Positions 24,756-32,435 of a DNA stretch of 64,000 nucleotides are shown piece by piece. Location: contig NZ_JOIJ01000003.1 in the NCBI RefSeq assembly GCF_000719975.1, positions 1 through 64,000 of the forward strand. The letters run 5' to 3'. Below the pieces are notes generated by a model that did not search any database, had not been told where the DNA came from, and saw nothing but the letters and a program-made list of their open reading frames with translations. Position numbers and translations under genes: made by a program. Positions within the stretch are counted from its first letter, which is position 1. Each line of letters begins with the position of its first letter. Source of the DNA: Prauserella rugosa. GTDB lineage: Bacteria; Actinomycetota; Actinomycetes; Mycobacteriales; Pseudonocardiaceae.

Positions 24756-25943
24756 ATGACGGGCGCATTGTCGGGAATCCGCGTCCTCGACGTGGCCACG
24801 CTGTTCGCAGGCCCACTGGCAGCCACCACGCTCGCCGACTACGGCGCCGAGGTCATCAAGATCGAGCACCCGAACGGCGACCCGGTCCGCAACCACGGCG
24901 CACAACGCGACGGCGTCGGCCTCTGGTGGAAGTTGCTGGGACGCAACAAGAAAGCCGTCACGCTCTACCTGGGCTCACCCGAGGGGCAGGCGATCTTCCG
25001 CGAGATGGTCGCCGACGCCGACGTGGTCATCGAGAACTTCCGGCCCGGCACGCTCGAACGATGGGGCCTCGGCTACGACGAGCTCCGCGCGATCAACCCG
25101 GGGATCGTGCTCACCCGCGTCACCGGGTTCGGCCAGATCGGCCCGTACGCCAAGCGCCCTGGTTTCGGCACGCTCGCCGAGGCGATGAGCGGATTCGCCG
25201 CGATCACCGGGGAACCGGACGGGCCGCCCATGCTCCCGCCGTTCGGCCTCGCCGACGGCATCGCTGCACTGGCCACCGCGTTCGCCGTGACGACGGCCCT
25301 GCGCGCACGGGACCACACCGGGCAGGGGCAGGTGGTCGACATGGCGATCATCGAGCCGATCCTGACGCTGCTCGGCCCGCAGATCATCGCCTACGACCAG
25401 CTCGGTGTCCTCCAGGAGCGCACCGGGAACCGGTCGAGCAACAACGCGCCACGCAACACCTACCGCACGAAGGACGGCAGCTGGGTCGCGATCTCCACCA
25501 GCGCCCAGTCCATCGCCGAGCGCGTGATGCGCCTGGTGGGCAGGCCGGAGTTCATCGACGAGCCGTGGTTCGCCAGTGGCGCCGAACGCGCCAAGCACGC
25601 CGACGAGCTGGACGAGGCCGTGGGCTCGTGGATCGCCGCGCGCGAGCGCGACGAGGTGATCGCCGAGTTCGAGAAGGCCGAGGCGGCGATCGCGCCGATC
25701 TACACGGCCGCCGACATCGTCGAGGATCCGCAGTTTCAGGCGCTGGGCACGATCGCCACGCTGCCCGACGACGAGCTCGGTCCCGTCCGCATGCAGAACG
25801 TGCTGTTTCGGATGTCCGACACGCCCGGCTCCATCGAGTGGACCGGAGCGCCCGTCGGTGCACACAACGACGAGGTGCTCGGCCGGTACGGCGTGACCGC
25901 CGAGCGGATGGAGCAGCTGCGCGAGAAGGGCGTGGTCCGGTGA
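24756..25943 (+). CDS. Class III (CaiB/BaiF) acyl-CoA transferase
   Basis: 395 residues. Family signatures are SGIRVLDVATLFAGPLAATTLADYGAEVIKIE (in parts), ENFRPGTLERWGLGYDELRAINP and the catalytic Asp167 in FGLADGIAA. Such enzymes move CoA between two carboxylic acids, for example succinyl-CoA to itaconate, mesaconate or oxalate. GGAAGGCAGG lies upstream of the ATG. First gene of the rightward arm. The next gene is a CitE-type lyase, which suggests that the CoA ester is later cleaved. Confidence 0.88.
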   Translation: MTGALSGIRVLDVATLFAGPLAATTLADYGAEVIKIEHPNGDPVRNHGAQRDGVGLWWKLLGRNKKAVTLYLGSPEGQAIFREMVADADVVIENFRPGTLERWGLGYDELRAINPGIVLTRVTGFGQIGPYAKRPGFGTLAEAMSGFAAITGEPDGPPMLPPFGLADGIAALATAFAVTTALRARDHTGQGQVVDMAIIEPILTLLGPQIIAYDQLGVLQERTGNRSSNNAPRNTYRTKDGSWVAISTSAQSIAERVMRLVGRPEFIDEPWFASGAERAKHADELDEAVGSWIAARERDEVIAEFEKAEAAIAPIYTAADIVEDPQFQALGTIATLPDDELGPVRMQNVLFRMSDTPGSIEWTGAPVGAHNDEVLGRYGVTAERMEQLREKGVVR

Positions 25944-26788
25944 CCGCCCCGGTGCGGTCGTGGCTCTACGTGCCCGCCGACCGCCCTGAGCGCGTCACGA
26001 AGGCCTTCGCCTCCGACGCCGACGCCGTGATCCTCGACCTCGAGGACGCCGTCGCCCCCGACGCCAAGGATCGGGCGCGCCGGCACGTGCTCGAGACGTT
26101 GGCCTCCCTGGCCTCGCTCCCCGACCGGCGGCGCGCCTACGTCCGGATCAACGCCCCCGACAGCCCGCACGCCACGGCCGACCTCGCGGCGCTGGCCGGC
26201 GCCGACCCGGCGGGGGTGCGCGTCCCCAAGTGCGAGGAGCCGGAACAGCTGCGCCGTATCGCCGACACGCTCGGCACGGCCGTGTACCCGGTGCTCGAGT
26301 CCGCGCTCGGTGTGGAGAACGCCTACGCGCTCGCCACGGCCCATCCGTCGGTGGCCGGCATCTCGCTCGGCGAGGCCGACCTGTCCGCCGACCTCCGTGT
26401 GACCACGAGCGAGGCGCTGGCCTGGCCCCGGTCGCGGGTGGTCGTCGCCGCCCGGGCCGCGGGGTTGCCGAGCCCACCCCAGAGCGTGTGGACGGCGGTA
26501 CGCGACCTGGACGGCCTGCGCGCCGACACCGAGAACGGCCGCAGGGCGGGCTTTTTCGGCCGGTCCGTGATCCACCCGGCACAGCTCCCCGTCGTCCACG
26601 AGGCATGCCGCCCCGATCCGGACGACGTGGCATGGGCACGGTCGCTTGTGGACACCGTGCGCGAGACGGGCGAGGCGGCGTGGGTGGACTCCACGGGCCG
26701 TTTCGTCGACAAGGCGGTCGTCGAGCGAGCGCTGTGGCTGCTCGCGGCCGATGAGGACCCGAACGTCAAGGAAGGCCAGACGTCATGA
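25940..26788 (+). CDS. HpcH/HpaI-family lyase, CitE-like (malyl/citramalyl-CoA lyase type), copy 1
   Basis: 282 residues from GTG 25940, overlapping the CoA-transferase stop (GTGA). CitE-like features are LYVPADRPERVTKAF, VILDLEDAVAPDAKDRAR (VILDLEDAV with acidic metal ligands), VPKCEEPEQLR, PVLESALGVENAYAL, and GFFGRSVIHPAQL. The family cleaves 3-hydroxyacyl-CoA thioesters such as malyl-, citramalyl- or citryl-CoA by retro-aldol reaction, with Mg2+. A role as the final step after the adjacent CoA-transferase is a reasonable inference. Confidence 0.86.
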   Translation: MTAPVRSWLYVPADRPERVTKAFASDADAVILDLEDAVAPDAKDRARRHVLETLASLASLPDRRRAYVRINAPDSPHATADLAALAGADPAGVRVPKCEEPEQLRRIADTLGTAVYPVLESALGVENAYALATAHPSVAGISLGEADLSADLRVTTSEALAWPRSRVVVAARAAGLPSPPQSVWTAVRDLDGLRADTENGRRAGFFGRSVIHPAQLPVVHEACRPDPDDVAWARSLVDTVRETGEAAWVDSTGRFVDKAVVERALWLLAADEDPNVKEGQTS

Positions 26789-27606
26789 CACGTTCCCAGG
26801 ACCCGCTGCTGTCCGCCGTCGCAGGCGGCGTGCGGCTGTTCGAACTCGGGCAGCCGTTCTTCACGGGCATGCCCTGTTCGCCGAACCACCCGGGGTTCCG
26901 GATGACCCTGATCCGCAGGCACGGCGACATGGAACGGCCCGACGGCGGGTCGGCCGCCAACGAGATCATCGTGACCGGTGGTCACGTGGGCACCCACATC
27001 GACGCCCTGTCCCACGTCAGCCACTGCGGTGAACTGCACGGCGGTGTCGACGCGGCCGAGGCACAGCAGGGCGGCACGTTCACCACCCACGGCGCCGAGA
27101 ACCTGCCCGGCCTGCTGCGCCGCGCCGTGCTGCTCGACGTCGCCGCCGTGCACGGGGTGCCCACGCTGCCCGCGGGCTACGGCGTGACCGCCGACGACCT
27201 GGCCGAGGCCGCGAAACTCGCCGACGCCGAACCGGACCGGGGCGACGTGGCGCTCGTGCGCACCGGCTGGGCGCGCAACTTCGGCGACCCGGTCACGTAC
27301 ATGGGCAAGGAGACGGGCGTGCCGGGCGTGACCGTGGAGGCGGCGCAGTGGCTGGCCGAGCGCGGCATCGTGGCCACGGGCGCAGACACCACTGCCTACG
27401 AGCAGATCCCCGCGGGTGCCGGACACGCCGTGTTGCCCGTGCACCGGGTACTGCTCGTCGAGTCCGGGATCTTCATCATGGAACACCTCAACCTCGAGGA
27501 CGTCGCGGACGCGGGCGTGCGGGAGTTCACCTTCCTGCTCGCCCCACTGCGCATCACGGGCGGCACCGGGTCGCCGATCCGTCCGCTCGCGGCGGTGAGC
27601 GCATGA
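26785..27606 (+). CDS. Cyclase-family metal hydrolase (kynurenine-formamidase-like, PF04199)
   Basis: 273 residues from ATG 26785, overlapping the upstream stop (ATGA). The metal-binding motif is GGHVGTHIDALSHV (His67, His71, Asp73, His77), close to the family HxGTHxDxPxH pattern but with Ala in place of Pro. GVTVEAAQWLAERGI and the later TFLLAPLRITGGTGSPIRPLA (in parts) are also typical. Members hydrolyse N-formylkynurenine, isatin or cyclic imides. Ring opening or deformylation of an amide fits the presence of a second amidohydrolase in the other arm. Confidence 0.84.
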   Translation: MTRSQDPLLSAVAGGVRLFELGQPFFTGMPCSPNHPGFRMTLIRRHGDMERPDGGSAANEIIVTGGHVGTHIDALSHVSHCGELHGGVDAAEAQQGGTFTTHGAENLPGLLRRAVLLDVAAVHGVPTLPAGYGVTADDLAEAAKLADAEPDRGDVALVRTGWARNFGDPVTYMGKETGVPGVTVEAAQWLAERGIVATGADTTAYEQIPAGAGHAVLPVHRVLLVESGIFIMEHLNLEDVADAGVREFTFLLAPLRITGGTGSPIRPLAAVSA

Positions 27607-29003
27607 GCACGCTCGTTCGCCGGCTCGCTGAGCTGGCCACCACCACCCGCGAGCACGGCCTGCCCACCGATCTGCGGGACGACGTCGCCCGGCGGGTCCT
27701 CGACGTGCTGGGCAACAGCCTCGCCGCGACGTCCGAACCACCCGCCCGAGCCGTCGGCGAACTCGTGCGCGAGTGGGGCGGCGCGGGGCGGGCCACCGCG
27801 ATCGGCGGCGGCCTCCTGCCCGAACCGAGCGCCGCCCTGATGAACGGCACGCTCGCCCACTCGCTCGACTTCGACGACACCCACCTCCCCTCGGTGCTGC
27901 ACCCGTCGGCCTCGGTGGTGCCCGCGGCACTGGCCGTCGCGGAGTCGCGGGGCGCCGACGGCGCGGCCCTGCTCGACGCGATCGGCGTCGGGGTCGAGGT
28001 CGCCGTCCGGCTCGGGATGGCCGGGTACGACTCGGAACTGGGCAACTCGGTGTTCTTCGAGAACGGCCTGCACGCCACGGCCATCTGCGGTGCCGTCGGC
28101 GGCGCCGTCGCGGCCGCCATGCTGTCCGGTGTGGACACCGACGGGATCGCCGATACGGTCGGGATCGCGGCGAGCATGGGCTCCGGACTGCTCGAGGCGA
28201 ACCGCACCGGCGGCACGGTGAAACGGATCCACTGCGGTTGGGCGGCCCATGCGGCCGTGACGGCGGCAGGGCTGGCGCGCACCGGCATCACCGGACCGCC
28301 CACCGTCCTCGAAGGACGGTTCGGCATGCTCCAGGCGTTCTGCGGTGACCGGGTCGACCTCGACGCCCTCATGTCCGGTCTCGGTGAGCGGTGGGAACTG
28401 CCGACCATCTTCTTCAAGCCCTACCCGTGCAACCACTTCACGCACGCGGGGATCGACGCGGCGCTTCGGCTGCGCGAACGCGGCGTCGACCCCGCGGCCG
28501 TCGAGCGCATCGAGCTGGGCGCGCCCACGGCGGTGTTGCGCACGATCGGCCAGCCGCCCGAGGAGAAGGCGGTGCCGAAGTCCGGCTATCACGCGGCGTT
28601 CTCCGGTCCGTACACCGTCGCGGCCGCGTTGCTGGGCGGGGGCGGGCTCGGGGTGTTCCACGAGGACTTCACCGACGACGCCGCGGCCGATCCGGCACGG
28701 CTCGCGCTCGCCGCGAAGGTCACGTGCGTCCCGGACGCCGAGTGCGACGGCATCTTCCCGCACCAGTTCCCCGCGGTACTGCGGGTGCGGTTGGCCGACG
28801 GCACCGAGCTCACCGAGCGCGTGAACGCCAACCGCGGCGGGCACGGCAATCCGCTGTCGGCGGAGGAACTGGCGACCAAGTTCCGGCTCAACGCGACCAG
28901 GGCCGTGCCGGCCGAGCGGACCGAGCGGATCACCGAGCTGACCTACGGCCTCGCCGAGCTCTCCGACCTCGGCGTGCTGACGTCACAGCTCACCGGCGCC
29001 TGA
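27603..29003 (+). CDS. MmgE/PrpD-family protein, copy 2
   Basis: 466 residues from ATG 27603 with an ATGA overlap. Family blocks include VLDVLGNSLAATSEPPARAV, FDDTHLPSVLHPSASVVPAALA (in parts FDDTHLPS and LHPSASVVPAAL), and FFKPYPCNHFTHAGIDAAL. It differs strongly from copy 1 at 18425, so the pair is not a recent duplication and probably does two jobs. As for other MmgE/PrpD enzymes the likely chemistry is hydration/dehydration, decarboxylation or epimerisation of a polycarboxylate. Last gene of the rightward arm. Confidence 0.86.
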   Translation: MSTLVRRLAELATTTREHGLPTDLRDDVARRVLDVLGNSLAATSEPPARAVGELVREWGGAGRATAIGGGLLPEPSAALMNGTLAHSLDFDDTHLPSVLHPSASVVPAALAVAESRGADGAALLDAIGVGVEVAVRLGMAGYDSELGNSVFFENGLHATAICGAVGGAVAAAMLSGVDTDGIADTVGIAASMGSGLLEANRTGGTVKRIHCGWAAHAAVTAAGLARTGITGPPTVLEGRFGMLQAFCGDRVDLDALMSGLGERWELPTIFFKPYPCNHFTHAGIDAALRLRERGVDPAAVERIELGAPTAVLRTIGQPPEEKAVPKSGYHAAFSGPYTVAAALLGGGGLGVFHEDFTDDAAADPARLALAAKVTCVPDAECDGIFPHQFPAVLRVRLADGTELTERVNANRGGHGNPLSAEELATKFRLNATRAVPAERTERITELTYGLAELSDLGVLTSQLTGA

Positions 29004-29007
29004 AGAC

Positions 29008-29040
29008 GGACTTGCGGGCCCCGACTGGGCCCGCAAGTCC
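29008..29040. terminator. Strong bidirectional terminator hairpin
   Basis: 14-bp perfect stem (29008-29021 with 29027-29040) and a 5-nt loop, five bases after the MmgE stop and 12 before the stop of the convergent lyase gene. It closes the catabolic island on the right. Confidence 0.85.
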
Positions 29041-29051
29041 CGGCACGGGCC

Positions 29052-29885
29052 TCAGCGGGCGGGGCGGGTGCGCGCCACGATGCGCCGGGCCCGTTCGACG
29101 ACGGGGCGGTCGACCATCTCCCCGTCGACCAGCACCGCACCGGTGTCCTCGCCGTCGACGGCGTCGAGGATCCGCCCGGCCCAGGCCAACTCCTCCTCGG
29201 TCGGGGCGAACGCCGCGGCGACGAGCGGGAGCTGGCTCGGATGGATGCAGAGCTTGCCGCCGAATCCCCACGCCAGCGCCGTTTCGGCGGCGCGGGTGAC
29301 GGCCGCCGGGTCGCTGATCGCCGTGGTCACCCCGTCGACGGGCTGCGGCAGTCCCGACGCGGCCGACCAGCGGACGAGGTCCGACCGCGCCGCGTCGAGC
29401 GCGGCATCGGCCGTGACTCCGAGGTCGAGGGCCAGGTCGATGTTGCCGAACAGCAGGCGCACGGTCTCGTCGGCGGCGGCGATGTCCGGCAGGCCGATGA
29501 GTCCCCGCGCGGTTTCGACGAGCGCGAGCACGGGCCTTCCGCTCGCCTCGGCCGCGGCACGCACGTCGTCGGCGCTCTCGGTCTTGGGCAGCACCACGGC
29601 GGTGGGTGCCAGCTCCCGGCACGCGGCGAGGTCCTCGGCGCTCTCCGCGCTGCGCAGGTCGTTGACGCGGACGACGAGTTCGGGCCCTGACCCGGATTCC
29701 GGGCGTGGCCAGTGGGCCGTCAGCTTCTCCCGTGCCAAAGGCTTGTCGGCCGGGGGCACGGCGTCCTCGAGGTCGATCACCACCGCGTCGGCACCCGACG
29801 CCATCGCCTTCTCGAACCGTTCGGGCCGGGATGCCGGTACGAACAACCAGCTCACGGCCGCCGCCAGTCGCGCGGGCTCGCCCAT
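29052..29885 (-). CDS. HpcH/HpaI-family lyase, CitE-like, copy 2
   Basis: 277 residues from ATG 29885, six bases after GAGGAGGAC. It shares the CitE plan with copy 1: LFVPASRPERFEKAM, VVIDLEDAVPPADKP, LPKTESADDV, LALVETARGLI, LLFGNIDLALDLG and GFGGKLCIHPSQL. Overall identity to copy 1 is only moderate, so it is a paralogue with its own substrate. It lies 77 bp downstream of the FAD monooxygenase and is probably transcribed with it, separately from the catabolic island behind the shared terminator. Confidence 0.86.
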   Translation of the reverse strand: MGEPARLAAAVSWLFVPASRPERFEKAMASGADAVVIDLEDAVPPADKPLAREKLTAHWPRPESGSGPELVVRVNDLRSAESAEDLAACRELAPTAVVLPKTESADDVRAAAEASGRPVLALVETARGLIGLPDIAAADETVRLLFGNIDLALDLGVTADAALDAARSDLVRWSAASGLPQPVDGVTTAISDPAAVTRAAETALAWGFGGKLCIHPSQLPLVAAAFAPTEEELAWAGRILDAVDGEDTGAVLVDGEMVDRPVVERARRIVARTRPAR

Positions 29886-29962
29886 TGCCACGTCCTCCTC
29901 GATGAGTCCGACGCGATACAACCACGCACGCCGGCCGCCCGGAAGGACACCGGCGTGTGCGA

Positions 29963-31174
29963 TCACCCACCGGCCCGGGCGGCCCAGTCGATGTGGTGGT
30001 CGTAGGTCCAACCCCCGCCGGTGGGCGGACGCCGCTGCCAGTCCAGCAGCCTGCGACCACGATCGCGCAGCGCGCGAAGCCTGCGGCGCAGCGGGTGGTG
30101 GGCGCGGCTCGTACCCAATCTGCCCCGCGCGACGACGGCTTCGACGCGGCTCCTGCGCAATCGTTCGAACACGGCGAACGCCTCCGCGGGCACCGGGTGA
30201 TCGCGCAGGCACCGGGCGAGTTCGACGCCGTCCTCGATGGCCAGTGCGGCACCCTGCTCCGAGGCGGGAGGAGCCACGTGCAGGGCGTCGCCGAGGAGCA
30301 CCGTCCGGCCGGTCGACCACCGCGGCAGGTGGTCGAGGGCGTGGTCGTCGAAGGACAGGATGCGCTCGGAGGCCCGCACCAGATCGGCCGCGAACGTCCC
30401 TTCGGCGAACCACGGCAGCAGCTCGGTGCGCAGGCCGTCGACGTCCCGTGGCCCGGTGCCCCGCGAGGCCGGTTCCGGGGCCGGCAGACTCGTGAACCAG
30501 AAGCATCCGCCGGAGAGGCTGTCGCGCGTGGCGGCCAGGAACGCCTTCGGCCCGAGGTAGGACCGGAGCACCTCCGGAGGCGGGGGCTCACGCGGAGGGT
30601 CGGCGGCGAAGCCGTACACCGTCCGGGTGCCGAGGCGTTGCGGCGCGGGCGCCTCCGCGTCGATCCGCCTGCGCACCAGCGAATGCACCCCGTCGGCACC
30701 GACGAGGACGTCACCGTGCACGGTCTGCCCACCTTCCAGGACAGCCGTCACGGGCCCGCCGGAGGCGTCACCACCGGATTCGTGGACGTCGCATACCCGG
30801 ACGCCGTGCCGGAAGACCGCTCCGCGATCGCGTGCCACCGCCCTGAGCCGCGCGGCCAGTTGCGACCAGTGCAGCACCCGCGGCAGTCCTCGGTCGGAGG
30901 CCGGATCGGCGGCGAGGGCGTACCCGACGCGGGCGCCGTCCGCGCCGATCCGCTCAGTCCGGACCAGCGGGAACGAGCCGGCCAGGATCGTCTGGTGCGC
31001 GTTCACGGCCCGCAGCGCGTCCATCCCGTTCGGGTTGATGCGGACGACGGCGCCGGAATCGTCGTCGGCGGGCCGGGCGTCGAGCACCGTCACGGCGATG
31101 CCCGCCGTGCGCAGCGCCAATGCCGCCGCGGTACCCGCGATGCCTCCGCCGACGATCACCACGTGCTCGGCCAC
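29963..31174 (-). CDS. FAD-dependent monooxygenase, p-hydroxybenzoate/salicylate hydroxylase type
   Basis: 403 residues from GTG 31174, preceded by GAAGGAG. GGGIAG at residues 9-14 binds the FAD ADP moiety. DVLVGADGVHSLVRRR is the DG motif, and GDALHVAPPASEQGAALAIEDGVELA contains the GD motif for the flavin ribityl chain. In the last block SEQGAAL replaces the more usual GQGANL. Such enzymes hydroxylate or epoxidise aromatic or polyketide substrates with NAD(P)H. No aromatic ring-cleavage gene is adjacent, so the substrate is not suggested by context. Confidence 0.83.
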   Translation of the reverse strand: MAEHVVIVGGGIAGTAAALALRTAGIAVTVLDARPADDDSGAVVRINPNGMDALRAVNAHQTILAGSFPLVRTERIGADGARVGYALAADPASDRGLPRVLHWSQLAARLRAVARDRGAVFRHGVRVCDVHESGGDASGGPVTAVLEGGQTVHGDVLVGADGVHSLVRRRIDAEAPAPQRLGTRTVYGFAADPPREPPPPEVLRSYLGPKAFLAATRDSLSGGCFWFTSLPAPEPASRGTGPRDVDGLRTELLPWFAEGTFAADLVRASERILSFDDHALDHLPRWSTGRTVLLGDALHVAPPASEQGAALAIEDGVELARCLRDHPVPAEAFAVFERLRRSRVEAVVARGRLGTSRAHHPLRRRLRALRDRGRRLLDWQRRPPTGGGWTYDHHIDWAARAGG

Positions 31175-31237
31175 GACGCTCCTTCCGCAGGGTTCCGGTA
31201 CTCGCCCGCCGCCGACGATACGACGGCGACACGACGA

Positions 31238-31276
31238 CGCGGGGGTGCGACGCCGGCGTGGCATCGCACCCCCGCG
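31238..31276 (-). terminator. Terminator hairpin of the ribonuclease gene
   Basis: 13-bp perfect stem (31238-31250 with 31264-31276) around a 13-nt loop, 19 bases beyond the ribonuclease stop codon. Confidence 0.75.
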
Positions 31277-31294
31277 TGGGAGTTCGAGTTCCGA

Positions 31295-32017
31295 TCAGGA
31301 CTCGGTGTCGACCGCCTGGAAGGTCGCGTAGCGGTCCGGGGTGTAGAAGATCTCGCCGCCGTCACCGGCGATCACGCGATCCTCGGCGCCGGCCTCGAAC
31401 AGCTGGTAGTAGCCGGCCTCGCAGTCCGGCAGCACGCCCTCACGGTTCTCGTAGGTCGTGCCGGTCGCCCCGCCCTGCGCGTCGGCGACGGCGTCCTGCG
31501 CCTCGGCCGGCAGCGACGACAGCGCGACCGACTCGAGGCCCGAGGTGTCACCGCATTCGGGCGCGGGTTCCGGGTCGGGCGATCCGCCGCCGTCGCCGGT
31601 CTCGATCAGGGTGAAGCTCTCGTAGTGGTCGGAGGTGTAGAAGTACTCACCGCCGCTACCGGCGACGATGCGCCGAGCGCCACGGTGGTCGAGACCGGGC
31701 GTCTCGACGGTGTACTCGTGGTAGTAGCCCTCCTCGCAGTCGGGCAGGATCCCTTCCCGGTTCTGGAAGACGGTGTCGTCCTCCGGATACGGGTACGGGC
31801 CGTCGCTCTGGATGAGGTCGTAGGTGTCGGTCGCCTCCGGGGGCAGCTCGCCCAGCGGCGTGGTGTCGAACCCGGAGGTGTCGCCGCATTCCGCCTGTGC
31901 GACGGCCACGGGTGCCGGCTCGGCGCCGACGGCCGGTGCCGTCAGGCCGAAGCCGCCCGCGAGCGCCACGAGCAGACCGAGGAGCATGGTCACGATGCGT
32001 GATCTGTGGTTGCCCAT
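31295..32017 (-). CDS. Secreted protein with two tandem RNase Sa/T1-type domains, second one degenerate
   Basis: 240 residues. A signal peptide (to about residue 32, AVGA) is followed by domain 1 (44-140) and domain 2 (155-240), joined by a Gly/Pro/Asp linker. Domain 1 matches Streptomyces RNase Sa closely (LPPEATDTYDLIQSDGPYPY, VFQNREGILPDC, YYHEYTV, RGARRIVAG, YYTSDHY-like FYTSDHYESF). The catalytic residues are present: Glu101, Arg116 and His131. Domain 2 keeps the scaffold (ENREGVLPDC, DRVIAG, FYTPDRYATF), but Glu becomes Leu206 and His becomes Arg229, and the loop between them is seven residues shorter. Each domain has two cysteines. Domain 1 should cut RNA after guanosine outside the cell; domain 2 is probably non-catalytic. 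No barstar-like inhibitor gene is adjacent. Confidence 0.88.
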   Translation of the reverse strand: MGNHRSRIVTMLLGLLVALAGGFGLTAPAVGAEPAPVAVAQAECGDTSGFDTTPLGELPPEATDTYDLIQSDGPYPYPEDDTVFQNREGILPDCEEGYYHEYTVETPGLDHRGARRIVAGSGGEYFYTSDHYESFTLIETGDGGGSPDPEPAPECGDTSGLESVALSSLPAEAQDAVADAQGGATGTTYENREGVLPDCEAGYYQLFEAGAEDRVIAGDGGEIFYTPDRYATFQAVDTES

Positions 32018-32093
32018 GCGCGGACGGTAGCTCGCGGGTGTGACAACGGCCTAGACCGAAAATGAACGATTCACCGAATACCCGACGAAGGTG

Positions 32094-32435
32094 TCATCGC
32101 CTGACCACTGGGTCCCCGTCCGGACCGGGAGGCAGTTCGAGGGTCAGCAGGTGGTAGCTCAACGTCTTGCCGTGGCCGTCGAGCGTGGCCGAGCCGGTGA
32201 CGCCACCGCCGAGCACTCCCGGGATCCGGAACACCAGCGCGGGCAGGCCGGGCACGACGTGCCGGTGCACCGGCCCGGTCACCAGCGGCGCGAAATGGCC
32301 GCCGACCGCCTCGGCGGTGAGCCGCTCGCGCAGGATCCCGAACTCCTCGTCGCCGCGCGGGAACACGGCGAGCATCAACGTGTCGCCCTTGTCGCCCGCG
32401 CGAACGTCGGCCAGGTCGTCGACGCGGATCGTCAC
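32094..32435 (-). CDS. AtuA C-terminal-like small protein
   Basis: 113 residues from GTG 32435, overlapping the upstream stop (GTGA). It begins with DLADVRAGDKGDTLMLAVFP and ends with LLTLELPPG, the pattern of the small ferredoxin-fold domain found at the C-terminus of AtuA-type proteins in other bacteria. Here it is a separate, translationally coupled gene, presumably forming a complex with the DUF1446 protein. Molecular function unknown. Confidence 0.78.
   Translation of the reverse strand: MTIRVDDLADVRAGDKGDTLMLAVFPRGDEEFGILRERLTAEAVGGHFAPLVTGPVHRHVVPGLPALVFRIPGVLGGGVTGSATLDGHGKTLSYHLLTLELPPGPDGDPVVRR

Noticed and set aside
24756..29003. Itaconate degradation operon.
   Set aside because: CoA-transferase and CitE lyase fit, but no recognisable itaconyl-CoA hydratase (MaoC type) is present; MmgE/PrpD is not known to replace it.
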